This document shows, piece after piece, positions 46,426 through 58,326 of a stretch of DNA of 64,000 bases (its first letter is position 1; each line of letters opens with the position of its first letter). Position numbers and translations under genes: made by a program. The DNA comes from Sclerodactyla briareus (lineage: Eukaryota > Echinodermata > Holothuroidea > Dendrochirotida > Sclerodactylidae). The DNA lies in the NCBI GenBank assembly GCA_026419785.1, contig JAODTK010000765.1:124001-188000 (forward strand), given 5' to 3'. The notes beneath the pieces were generated by a model. The model was not told where the DNA came from and did no database searches. It saw only the letters and a list, made by a program, of their open reading frames with translations.

Positions 46426-49400
46426 CTGGGAACGGTGAGTTAAGGAAACAATGCAAATTAGCGTCCATGGTTAAGATGTGGTGCATCATTGGGCTAATTA
46501 GCTAGATTCTGAGTTTATGCTCTAAGTCACAATGGAAAAGGCTGGGATCGACATGATGAGATTGTTTCACATTGGTGGGCACATAGTGGTCAGTTCAAAT
46601 TTTTTCATATTTCCAGGAAATGGGGCCCTGTCCCATTCCCAATGTTCAGAATGAATAGTGCTGCTCTAGGGTTGGAAACAATTTCAGTGTTGGTCACAAG
46701 AAGAAGTGCCCTGCAGCAGATTTAACTGTCATGAGGGCCGTGGAGTATATTGATCAATTTTCTTGGCCTGGGTTTGTCAAGCAGGACATTGATTTGTGAT
46801 GTTCTGTGGTCTGGGACTTCACTGGAAAGACACTGAGTGAGCCTACCGATTTAAACCGGGCCTGGCTGGGTGATGCTGGTATTTGAATAGCATCTGATAT
46901 GACAAAGCAATTAAAAATGGGACTAAACGGGATTGTGTTCATAAAAAAAAAAACATGTATATAACATCCTTGCAGAGGTGGATAGTCAACTGCCTGAGAA
47001 ATCTCTGCAAGCCCCCAAAATCTGAGCTAAATGCTGCTCATAGGCTCCATTTGGAATTTGAACAAAGTTATATGATTGCCTAATACGGACGTTCAAATGA
47101 TTCATTGTCAGGCAATAAGCAAAATTGAACTGGGAAGAGAAATTCCCCTAGGATTTAGGTCATTTTCAAAATCAATTTGAGTTGAGCTTGAAAATAATCA
47201 AAACCTGGGAGGGAATTCCCTTCCTACAATTTGTGTGGTGGGATTTTCTCATGGAATGTCAGAATCTATATATCCATCCCAGTAGCTTTTGGTGAGACAC
47301 TTGATTTCCACTACCTAATTCCCACACCCATTGTTTTTCGCAGAGTACCAATTTGTGAAATCGAACGAGGGACAAAAGGATACCACTTAGCATCAAAGGA
47401 CCGTAGCAGGGATGGAGGAAGCCAGGAGTATGAGCGGATGAAGAGCGTGTGTTGTTGTTGGAGAAGATGGAGAAGGTCGTCGCTTCGTGATCGGCCACCT
47501 CTGTCTTCTTCCAGAGTACCCTGTCGTGATTAGGCAAAAATTTAAATTGAATGTTAAATAAGTTCGGGGGTTTGCACTCGGTGCAGTCAAGTAAGTAACG
47601 GCGTTAAATTTACAGGCCGCTACAACCCGGACTGCATCGGGCGCGAGCTGACTACTTTCCAGGATTGGAGACCCGAGGAAAGGCCGGCTGAGAATGTGTT
47701 ACAAACACAATTGAATAAATGAACTCCGATGTAAATTACGCTGCCTTAGAATTTCCCATGCCCGCCCCTATACAATTCGTAGTTCAAATTGAAGATTTAT
47801 GATGATCAAAATATGAATAAAGTGTCTGACTGGCCAGCAGATCAAATCAAGCAGCAAATAGAAATTATAATAATACTCCCGCTCATTCAGCAGTGACCCG
47901 TGTCGAAACACAACTTCAGACACTACGGACACACATCAACACATGACTGCAATTCCAGAGACGTCCCCTCAGCGTGCCACACCGACATCCAAAACGTTCT
48001 CGCATCCAGCAAACCTTTCAAATCCCCAAACCAAAACACAACAACTACAATGCCTAATCTCATCCAAGTCCATCGTCACAATGCGTACGCAAACCTTTCG
48101 CACGCACTGAATGCACGCCGCAACCATGAAGGCATCACTATAAATATTATGAATAACGATGACGCACATGTGCGCATTGTTACAGAAAGATTAGGAATCA
48201 GGCGCATTATCACCACCTATTTCAGTGCTATTTTTTTCTGCCCCCCTTCTTCGTTGGTCCACGACTCACTGTGTGAACTTGGCTGATTCCAAGCCTGGCA
48301 TTCAACTTCGCGAAACTATCATCGATGACATTTAGTAAACACCACATCTTCTTTCGTCTTCCGTTCCTCCTCAATCTACCCTCCAATGTGAGTTCAGCCA
48401 CCCTTCTAGTCCTGCCTTCTCACCGTAAAATGTAACCGTACCATACCATCCCTAGTCTAGCAGAGCTGCCAGATGGCTATTTAGTTTTCTGGTCAAATCT
48501 GACAGGCAGATGTTCTGTCGTTTATTCTTAGCCTGTAATGTGTACCCTAACATTCTAGATGAGAATGTGCTGTACAATCTTTTGGGAACATTTAAATATC
48601 AGTGGAAATTTAAAAATGTTTGACTTCAATGAGGTTCCTAGCATGGACTAGAGAGCATATAGTATAGGCAAATGGGCAGTCTGTAGTCTAACGGGCAGTC
48701 TGTAGTCTAATGGGCAGTCTAGAAAGTTTTTTTGCAATCTTCAGCTAGCAGTGACTGTGCCCCCTTTTTGGGCGGGTTAGTTTTGTAAGGTTCTCTCACT
48801 CAAGTGACTCCAATGAAAATTTTCTTATTGAAAGAGTACCGTGATTAGAGACTCAAATCCGGGCCCTAAAAAATGCTGAATCCTGAACTAATGATCAGCA
48901 TCGATAAATGGTGGGTAATCGAACAGGCATTCTAGAGGTTTTTTTTGCAGCATAAAACAATGGAATGAGTTGCCTCTGGGAAAAAACCTTCCCAAACGTG
49001 CTAGAGATTGACTTTTTGAACCCACCTCTCGTCTTTCTCCTTGCGTGACATCTTCTTGGCCTCAATCGCAGTCAGCTTCTTGAAGACATCTTTAGTGACT
49101 GCTTCCTCCCGCCTCTGAGCGATTCTGCCAGCCAAGCGAAATACAGAAACGTGGTTCAGTAGTGTGTTAGAGGAAATTGCCACGAAACCACTGTTATGGT
49201 ATATGATTTAATAGAAGTTAAAACATCTCATTTTTTAGAATTCTTAAATTCTGTTCTCCACAGTTTACTTGCTGGACAGAGGAACAACCTGTCTGGCAAG
49301 GTTTTAGACCTGATAACGCGTTAACGTTGACCTTTATTTTGGAACATGCGAAATTGCACACCCCGGATAACCTGGCTCAAGCTTCCAAATTGGAGACGAA

Positions 49401-52400
49401 CCCACAACCTTCAGATAACAAGCTGGAAGCCTTCAGCCATATGTTGGCTAACAGACTCAATATAATGACATACAGTATGCTAGTCTATTGGCTACGAAAC
49501 TTTTCATCTAACACAGTCCGTAGTTGAAAATCCCAATTCCAATTAAAGTTCAAAGGTAAACTGCAAGACTCATTATGACGGAGAGAAAACTTCACATTTT
49601 TGTAGGCAAAGGCGCTGAAGCCATGTACTGACTAATGTCACGACGGCAAACAAGGCGATAGTCTGCGTCTCAGTGATGTCCAACTGATGGATTCGCCAGA
49701 AGATCCTGCAGGAAAAAAAAAAGGGAACAAAATATAATCTTCAGACCCACAAACAGAGATGATGCAAGTTGCATGGTGGGATACACGAGTGCACAGTAGT
49801 AGAGCCTCGAGAAATTTTACATTTCCAGCAGAACTTGCAAGAGTGAGATGTAATTGAACAGTGCTAATTTTGCACCCACATTCAAAAACGGACAGAGAAA
49901 AATTACTAAACCAAATGTAAATGGGTCATTCCATGAGGTTGAGAAGCATAAAGTGTGACATCCCTATCAAAATCTAAATAGGTGTTGATTGAATCCAAAT
50001 GATTATTAAATACTTCATGAAGCATCCCAATAGACAGAGAAAATGAAGAATAAGTCTATTTAACCACTGATTACCACAAAATCATAGTTTTATTTTTTGC
50101 TCTATCTTTACTGTGGTAATTTTACCTATATGTAACAAAGACACCATCGTCTTTCAGACCCCCATACAACAAGTTGGTCTGCAGTAGTCATACTCTCACT
50201 GAATAGCCTGTGATCATAATCAACAGGTTTATTTAGCTCAACCCCTCTGTATTTCAAAGTAAAAGCAACAGAAATGATAAAAAAGTCAAATTTTGGTGGT
50301 CATTTAGTATGTACCTATGTAACAGAAAAACCTAGTAACATGTGGACCACCATGAACAAATTTACACTTTTTCTCGATCTCCGGATCTCCAACAAGCACC
50401 AAATAGTCAATTGTATGATTTTGTGACTAGGGGTCACATGTGAATATTGTTGTGTGATTAAGTGGTAAGTGCAACAAAATAGCTAGTTTGGTACCCATTA
50501 AACATTTGAGAGGTGGACAGAATGTGGACACCAGCCTATGCAAAGTATTGATATAATTGCATGGTGACTCACACCGGATTCTTGTGTATAACGGTTTGCC
50601 ATGGTGATATCACTATTGGAAGGGTTTCATGCTGATGACTTTTGCCTTTTGGGAATGGCATGACCACACTAATACCTATGTAACACCCTTCTAAAATTGG
50701 ACGCACCGCGTACATGGGTAACAAAATTTTGATCAAACATAAAAGTCAAGTTCAATGCAATGGCCATTGTCTGATAATGGAAAGTTGCTCATCACTATGT
50801 TCTACAAAATAACCTGGTGAGGCTAGATTAAATTTCATCGGTGTTTGTGTAGAGAATGAAAAAGAACCGTTATTTTCTGCCATATTTCATGTCACAAATT
50901 TTCCATCAATTTTTCACAAAAATCAACAGAAATTTGTGTGAAAGAACAAAAATAAGCAAGCATTTGTTAATTATACAAGTATAATCAGAACAGCAATTTT
51001 TCGCAATTCATCGCATAGTAAATTTTGGTTTTGGTCTCCCATTCAACATCCAAAGTTGACCAGTGATTCTCATCGCTGTGCCTAAATATCCAATGGGCCC
51101 CAAACCTGGTGGATAACCCAAATACATTTACAGGATACGCTCTTCAACTGGCAGCGCCAGCCAGTGAAAGGACTTGAAGAATGTTCACGGAAAATTATAA
51201 AAAAAAATATGACTGAATTTGGAAATTGCACGACAAGACAATAGTTGGTACTGGTAGTAGATTTTGGAAAGATGAAAGTGACCCAAGTCAAAAGGGGTCT
51301 TGAGGGCGCCATACGTAGTAACAGGGGGCACATACTGGAAGGCACCTATCTGCATGACTGCATCCACCCGCAGCCTCCAATCATTTGTCTCCCCTGAGCA
51401 GTAACATCCCAAATGAAAGGTCTCAATTTTCAACTCAGAAAACCAAACCTTTTGAAACTAAGTCTAAAGAATGTAAGAGTAAGACAAGTTCAAGGATCTC
51501 TCTGAGGAGTTTCCCAAGAATAGGTATGTTCAGTCTATTTTGAGGATTAGAAGTAGGACCATGTCAACTAGGCTAAGAGGGTCATTATTTTACCTTGTTC
51601 AATTATATGCCAATTCCATCAGCACGCTGTCCAACACGGCATCATCGCCGCCATGTGGTGATCTCTCCACCCACATCATAACATGGTATTTGAACAAAGT
51701 ATAGAATATATTCATTCAAAAAGAGGCAATGTAAAATTTGTCAGAGGTATATAAACTTGAAAGTCCACTGCACTCAGGCAAGTTTATGATAGGCCCAAAA
51801 ATGCATCACATTTTAATTCAATTACTAGTGATTTTAGGTGACTGAACAAATGAAATACAGTGTTACTGGTACCTTAAGCCAAGACCAAGGCATGCTGTAC
51901 TGAAGTGCCTTCAATGGGAGTGCGTAAGTCGTTTACTATGCCCCTGACAGTGCCCCTATTAACAGTACTGTAACATGTAAAATGAGCAATGTTGATTCCC
52001 ATTTTGGAAGAATACTAAAATAACTTCTATTTCGGAGCTTCTCTAGTTTGGGCTTCAGATTAACTAGTCTTCATTCACTCTGTGATCAGGCCTAGCTAGC
52101 CTAGATGCGGTTTTTTTCTGCCAGACTCAATCGGGTTGTATTTTCAATTTAACCCGTTTTTTCTGTGCTTCCATAATGTATCAGTTTGTCTTATCAATTG
52201 TCTGTCTGGACATAAATATATAGTTAGGGATCATAATTTCATAGAAAACCTATGTGCAGAAGATGGTAGCGATCGGGGGAGGACGGGGGGGGGGGGGGGG
52301 GGGTGTTGAGGGGGTGTCACACCCCCCCAATAATTTCATGCCGTCAGCAAATTTTCGGTTTGTCCGCAAAAAAAGGGAAAGAGACGGATAAAGAAGAGGA

Positions 52401-55400
52401 AAAGAGGGAGGGAGGGAGAGAAAAGGAAAGAGGAGAGGAGAAAAAGAGAAGAGGGGAAGGGAAAAGACAAGGGAAGTAAGGGAGTGGAGGGGAAGGCGGG
52501 ATGGTAAGTGGAATAGAAAGAAAAACAACGGAAGCCGACTTGATTATCGGCTATTTAGACTTTGGCTCTTAATATAAAGGGACCCATAGCGTCGGCAAGA
52601 GAATGGCAAGTCGGAAAAATTTAGATTGAATGTGACGGCCCATCGCCATCGGTGTTGTAATGTAATTGGACGACGGACCGATGTCGCATTCGGCCAAAAA
52701 GGGAATAAATGCGTACGTTAGCGTTGACATTCTATTTTCCCTGAGTTTGTCAGTCTTTGACAGTTTTTGTTCCTATTTGGTCCATATTCCAGAGATTTAC
52801 ATATTTCAAGTAATTTTGCTGAAAACAATTAGCAAAGAATTTCCCAGAACTTAACAATGAAACATTCGGTTTTAGGCGGGAAAATCATGCCGAAGCAAAA
52901 TTGCACATGAGTGGATGGAAAGATTGTCTGAAAGTTGTACTAATGGTGTAAATTTGATATTGCCCATTGAAGTGTCAAATATTTGCGCGCTACGTGCGCA
53001 GTGTTGTAGTAATGGGCTGCTTCATACCACGAGCTGCAATAAAAACGACGGGATTGGTTAGGATTCGGGGCAGAATGCAGACAGAATTTTCGGCGTTCCA
53101 CAAATGAAGGGTCCCGCGTATACGTGGTGAGCGGAGGCGAGGTAATACTTGACGCCCAAATTTACTAAAAAGATGCACCAGAATGCATCTGAGGTTGTTT
53201 CAATATTCAAAATAAAAAAAATTTGACCCCTTCCCCCATATCAGTCACCATTGCGGATCCGTCGGCAGAAACATCTTCTACACCAAGTGCTCGAAAAAAA
53301 AATCCTATGTGCGGTAGCCCGGGCTTCCTCTTAATGGCCCTAGGGCTACTAGATTACGAGGTTGCGGAAATACCCGTCGGGGCTACCGCATCTCGTAGGG
53401 TCCGTATAAGTAAAGTATACGGAGCCCCTAGCCAATAGCCCAACACTAAGCCAACAGCACAATCAACAAACAAATTTCGTTTCGCCGCAAGTGTCAGAGA
53501 TATTTTACACTTTCTCCATAAATATCGGACTGGACCGTCGAAAAGTTAAAAATATATCAATTGATCATCCCAATAAAAGCGCGATTTCGGTCTTAACACT
53601 GATTCGCTGCTGTAATATAATAGCAATTCAACGGCCGCCTCATCAGCGGCATGCGCGAAAAATGCAATGATTTATGACAGTAAATAAAAAATCTGCAGAA
53701 AGGTGAATGCACATAAAAATCAAGATATGTAACAGAAAACTTTGTGGCTTCCAACATATACTTTGTGCCGTTGTAAGTTTAATCACCGAATTGCCTCATT
53801 ATGTAGTTGAAAAAAGTTTCGAAAAAATTGAACCAGATTCCCAGCCCAGTTCCAGCTACGTACAGTCGTCCGGTTGCCCAGCAGAATCCACGGTGAAATG
53901 AAAAACCTAGCCAATCAGAGATTACGATGGTCAGGCAGGCTTGGTGTGTATGTCTGTATGCAGAATCGTAATTTATTTAACACTGTTCACTCTGCACGTG
54001 TGTGGGCCGCGCTCGGGCTTTTGTTGTGTATTGAGTGTGTGTAGTCAGCCTACAGGAAACAGCACGGGTTAGACAGTATTACTGTCACTTTCCACCAATA
54101 TTTTGAAAATGAGTCACTTGCTGAAGTTTTTCTCGCCAGGCAGGAAACGTGGCGGGGATGATGAGGAGGGATCCGAGGGATGAATCGCGAGGAAATGATC
54201 GCAGTTCATCATAAACATGTTATTTTAACAAAGTATAGAATATATTCAATTCAAAGTAGTTGTCAAGGTATAAATTGTCAGAAGGTATATAAACATGAAT
54301 TCCACTGGCACTCCAGGCTGTTTATGAAGGCCCAATGGCCATCACATTTTAATTAAATTACTAGTGATTTTCTATGTGACTGCACAAATGAATACAGTGT
54401 TACTGGTACCTTAAGCCAAGACCAAGGCATGCTGTACTGAAGTGCCCTTCACTGGAGTGGAAGAATGAAAGTGTTGACTATGCCCTGGAAGTGCCCCATT
54501 AACAGTCCTGTAACAGGTAAAATGAGCAATGTGAATTCCCATTTTGGAAGAATACTAAAATAACTTCTATTTCGAGCCTTCTCTAGTTTGGGCTTCAGAT
54601 TTTAACTAGTCTTCATTCACTCTGTGATCAGGCCTGCCTAGGCATAGCATGCGGTTTCTGCCAGACTCAATCGGGTTGTATTTTCAATTTAACCCGTTTT
54701 TTGAGTGCTTCCTAATGTATCAGTTTGTTCTTATTCAAGTGTCTTGTCTTGGTACCATAAAAAAAAAAATATATATCTTAGTGTATCATATCATAGAACA
54801 TATGTGCAGAGCTGTAGCGAGCGGGGAGGAGGGGGGGGGGGGGTGTGGGGGGGTGTCACCACCCCCCCAAATGAATTCATTGCCGTCAGGCAATTTCGGG
54901 TCTGTTGCAAAAGGGGAAAGGGAAAGAGGAAGGAAAAGAAGAGGAAAAGAGGGGAGGAGGGAGAGAAAAGGACAGAGGGAGGGAGACAAAGAAGGAAGAG
55001 GGGAAGGAAAGGACAAGGGAAGGAAGGGAGTGGAGGAGGAAGGCAGGGGATGAGGGAAAGTGGATGGAATAGAAAGAAAAACAACGGAAGCCAGACTTTA
55101 TTATGGGCTTATTTCGATTTATGGCTCTTCATCTAATTGACCAATTCAGCGTCGGCAAGAGATGGCACGTCGGCAAAAATAGATAATGTGACGGCATCGC
55201 ATCGGTTGTAATGGCGAGTGACCGAGTCTGTCGGCATTCGGCAAAAGGGGGAATAAGGGAATAAAGGGTACGTTAGCGTGACATTCTATTTTCGAGAGTT
55301 TTTGTCAGTTCTTTGACAGTTTTTGTTCCTATGTGTCCTATATCCGAGATACAGTATTTTCAAGTAATTTTGCTGAAAACAATTAGCAAAGAATTTCCCA

Positions 55401-58326
55401 GAACTAACAATGAAACATTCGGTTTTAGGCGGGAAATCATTGCGAATGGCAAAAAGTGCAAAGAGTGGAAAGGTTGTCTGAAATGTGTTACTAATGGCTG
55501 TAAATTTTGACAAGTGCCCATTGTGAAGTGTCAAATTTTTGGGCGCTTAGAGCGCGTGTGTATTAATGGGCTGCTCATACCCAACGAGCTGCAATAAAAA
55601 TCGGCATTGTGTGGATTCGGGACAGGAATTTTCGGGCGTTCCCAACTGAACGGGTCCCGCGTATTAAGGGGTGTTGAGCGCCGAGGCGTAGTAATTACTT
55701 GACGCCCAATTTTACTAAAAATATTGCACCAGACTGCGATCGGAGAACGTTGCAAATCCAAAATTTGACCCCCTCCCCCATTCAGGTCACCATTGCCGGA
55801 TCCGTTGGGAAAACATCATCTCTACACCAAAGTGCTCGAAAAATCCTAGTGCCGGTCGCCCGGGGCTTCATCCTTCATGCCTCGGGCTACTAGATTCCAG
55901 TTGCGAAAGACATGGCGGGCTACCGCAATCTGTAGTCCGATAAGTTAAAAGTATTACGGAGCCCATAGCCAATAGCCCAACACATAGCAATCAGCACCTC
56001 AACAAACAAATTCGGTCGCGCAAGTGTCAGATCTTTCCACTTTTCTCCAAATATCGGACTGACCGTCGAAAAGTTAAAAATATTAATCAATTGATCATCC
56101 AAGAAAAGCGCGATTCGTTTCTTACACACGATTCGCTGCCTGCTGTAATATAAAAGCCATTCAACGGCCGCCTCCATCCGCGGCAGCGCGAAATGCAATG
56201 AATTTATGAACATTCAAAAAATCTGCAGAAAGGGGAATGACTAAAATCAAGATAAGATATTTTAACAGGAAAAACTTTGTGGCCTTCCTAACCATATACT
56301 TTGTGGCCGTTGGACTATCACCGAATTGCCTCATATCGTCGTTTGAAACAAAAAGTTTCGAAAAAAAATGAACCAAGATTCCCAGCCTCAGTTCCAGCTA
56401 CGTACAGTCGGCCGGGTGCTCCAGCAGAAATTCCGTGTTTGTGAAAATGAAACCTCTAGCCAATCAGAGATTACGATGGTCAGGCACGGCCTTTGGTGTA
56501 TGGCTGTATTGCAGGATCGTAATTTATTAACACTGTCACTCTGCAAGTGTGGGGCAGCGCTCGGGGCTTTTGTAGGTCATTGAGTGTGTGTATTCAGCCT
56601 TACTGGAGAAAACAGCACAGGGTTATACAGTATTAACTGTCACTTTACACACGATTTTGAAAATGAGCTAACTGCTGAAGTTTTCTCGAAGGCAGGAAAC
56701 GTGGCGGGGATGATGAGGAGGGATACGAAGGAGATGATCGCGATGTGGGGCATGATCGCCAGAGTTAGATAATGCAAAGCCCTGTACACTAAACATTCCT
56801 ACTTAGTGTACAAACATTCCCTGGAATTTCGGTGACTGAAGTCACTTAAACGTTGTATTATCATCAAATGCAAGTAACAAATCACAGTCAACACCCTCAA
56901 TCCCGTGTGCATTAAAAATGCAGAAAACTAAAAATAAAACAGTTTAACAAAAGTTATAAAAAGTAAAATAACAAAGTTTTGTGAATATTCATGTTATGAT
57001 TCATGTCAATATATTGCACAATTTCGTTAGAGCATAGTAGTGAATCTAAGTAACATTTTTAACAATGGTATTTGGCACCCAGGCGGCCTTTCGGGGCTCC
57101 AGATTCAGCCACTTGGGAGCCCGAAGCGGCTACTAAATTTCGGAATATTCTTCGAGCACTCTGCCTACACCCCCCCATTAGTGTTCTAGAGTGTTGTAGC
57201 TTTACTCGTTAGAGTACTCGCAACAAAAAAATTAGAGTGTAGTAAAGTGCTACTCGCAAACCTCTAAAACGCAGTATGGCAAATTCACCTAAGGTTATTA
57301 ATTGAGCTTAGTTTTAGACTTGCGGCTTTTCCTCAAAATTTTTATATTGGTGTCTTTAATTGTTCACGAAAAAGTGCGGTGACATGCATGAAATTAGAGC
57401 CCCATGTGGAGGCAGTCCGGCGGATGGGGTATTTGGGATTTGTAAGGAAATAGTTCTACGCTATGCGTGTACTCGTAAAGTACTTGCAAATTTCTTGAGT
57501 GTAGAGTGTAGCCCACTACACTCTTTTTGATAACACTACCCCCAATAACCAACCCTTCGCTACGCCCGGCCATATGTGTTACGAATAATCCGCCATTCAG
57601 ACCTGAGAAACACTCTAGTGGGGTGGGGGGAATGGAGAGGAGAACTAAAAAACAGCGTAACTGACACCTGTTAACAATTGGATATGGAGACTTATCATGA
57701 TGTGGGGACTAGGCCTAGGGACAATATCGGTCACCAAACCAGGCCTGTGTAGCAACTATCAATATCCTGACAGATCGGCCTTGTGCATCCTCTATGTTTT
57801 GGATTCCAGAGCAGACCCGTTAGGAAAGACAGGTGCACCGGTTGTAATAATGCCATGGAGCCTTTTGTTTCATTTTGTAAATAACAGGTAGGCCAGGCCT
57901 AGGCTAACGGGTACCGGCCCAAAAATTTATGAAAGCGCCCAGGTTAAAAATACCCAGCCCCAAACTGAACGAAATTATTTGCAATCTACCTTCACCCAAT
58001 TCAGAAATTCAGACGGACGAGTGTCGGATGCGAGTTCGCTCCCACGTTGATTTATAGTTATTAAGTATCAAGTCATTAACAACAGTGGACAGGCTATTGC
58101 CTATGCATGCAACTTAAAGCAAAGTAAAGCGACCCGTGCATATTGTGGCAGGACAAAAATCAAGCTTACATATTGGTAAAGCGGCGACGATCAATGCGTT
58201 TCCGTAGAATAACGCAGCACGACTTTGTAGTAAACATTTCCTTCTGAACTCTTGCAGAAGGAGTTCTTCCTCGCGAGTGACATTTCTTGCTTCCCGTTGC
58301 CGCAATTTTGTGCAAACTTTTGTCAA
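46358..58326 (-). CDS. SSR3: SSR3, translocon-associated protein subunit gamma (5 coding exons)
   Basis: Overview entry; exons follow. TRAP-gamma is a four-pass ER membrane subunit of the translocon-associated complex beside Sec61. The five exons give an N-terminus (REEELLLQEF..SRAALFYGNALI), a membrane segment ([22 protein letters not shown]), the cytosolic basic loop ([11 protein letters not shown]), [17 protein letters not shown], and the C-terminal LLLSTGTK stop. This matches human SSR3 from end to end, about 190 residues against 185. Exons 3 and the start of 4 are intact; the others contain one-base slips, as in the Mi-2 gene. Intron 1 is 8.5 kb and holds the 2.5 kb duplication. Confidence 0.95.
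47387..47520 (-). CDS. SSR3: SSR3 exon 4, third membrane segment
   Basis: Acceptor [33 protein letters not shown] then NN, matching human [23 protein letters not shown]. After one slip the rest resembles TLFI..L.ASFF.LRSF with several errors. The left end at GTGGTA (47386) makes the codon AA plus C with exon 5 (..FDA-NNYALS). Confidence 0.94.
47616..47722 (+). other. Orphan plus-strand frame with BIR-like phrase
   Basis: Within SSR3 intron 3, opposite strand. After TTTACAG the frame reads RYNPDCIGRELTTFQDWRPE then ERPAENVLQTQLNK and TGA. R-L-TF-W-P resembles the start of an IAP (BIR) repeat, but the zinc-binding Cys/His residues are absent. Could be an exon remnant or chance. Confidence 0.25.
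48672..48722. repeat. Short tandem GGGCAGTCTGTAGTCTAA repeat
   Basis: Two full copies and one partial copy of GGGCAGTCTGTAGTCTAACG/TG. Confidence 0.8.
49026..49124 (-). CDS. SSR3: SSR3 exon 3, cytosolic basic loop
   Basis: Intact 99-base exon: IAQRREEAVTKDVFKKLTAI then [13 protein letters not shown], against human [33 protein letters not shown]. Acceptor CTTGGCTGGCAG, donor GTGGGT. It ends two bases into an Arg codon completed by exon 4. Confidence 0.96.
49320..49455 (-). repeat. tRNA-derived SINE in SSR3 intron 2
   Basis: On the minus strand, TTAGCCAACATATGGCTGAAGG (A-box side) is followed by CTTCCAGCTTGTTATCTGAA and GGTTGTGGGTTCGTCTCC (B box), then a unique body. The layout is that of an invertebrate tRNA-derived SINE. 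Confidence 0.65.
49573..49705 (-). CDS. SSR3: SSR3 exon 2, second membrane segment
   Basis: After acceptor TTTTTTTTCCTGCAG: IFWRIHQLDITETQTIALFA and VVTLVST, then after one slip [13 protein letters not shown]. Human has [42 protein letters not shown]. The donor reads AATGAGTC where AA-GTGAGTC is expected, a one-base deletion of the invariant G. The first codon also lacks one G for the Trp shared with exon 1. Confidence 0.94.
49706..51673. other. SSR3 intron 1, part left of the duplication
   Basis: AT-rich intron. Phrases such as TATGTAACA and ACCTATGTAACA recur between 50120 and 50690. No coding sequence is supported. Confidence 0.5.
51674..54208. repeat. 2.5 kb tandem duplication, left copy
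   Basis: Begins ATCATAACATGGTATTTGAACA and ends near GAGGGATCCGAGGGATGA. It contains GCTTCTCTAGTTTGGGCTTC, a G run (52285-52303) with GGTGTCACACCCCCC, a purine tract (52369-52520), and a promoter-like CCAATCAGAG stretch. A 24-codon frame MSHLLKFFSPGRKRGGDDEE-GSEG follows at 54109-54183. The right copy follows with an offset of 2534 bases at the left end and 2552 at the right end. Confidence 0.88.
54209..56757. repeat. 2.5 kb tandem duplication, right copy
   Basis: Same order of landmarks as the left copy (ATCATAAACATGTTATTTTAACA, G run at 54830-54843, purine tract 54915-55080, CCAATCAGAGATTACGATGG near 56459, GGCAGGAAACGTGGCGGGGA at 56691). It differs by many single-base indels and substitutions. 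The small frame is broken (ATGAGCTAACTGCTG). Confidence 0.88.
56770..58169. other. SSR3 intron 1, part right of the duplication
   Basis: At 57170-57540, TACTCG, TACTCGCAA and GTACTCGTAAAGTACTTGCAA recur in a degenerate way. No gene is supported. Confidence 0.5.
58170..58326 (-). CDS. SSR3: SSR3 exon 1, N-terminus and first membrane segment
   Basis: KLRQREARNVTREEELLLQE then F, followed by KSRAALFYGNALIVAALPI-like sequence ending at donor GTAAGC (58169). Human SSR3 begins [45 protein letters not shown]. No in-frame ATG is present: the bases before AAATTGCGG read TTTGCACA where ATGGCACCA would fit. The start is therefore undefined and the right boundary approximate. Confidence 0.88.
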
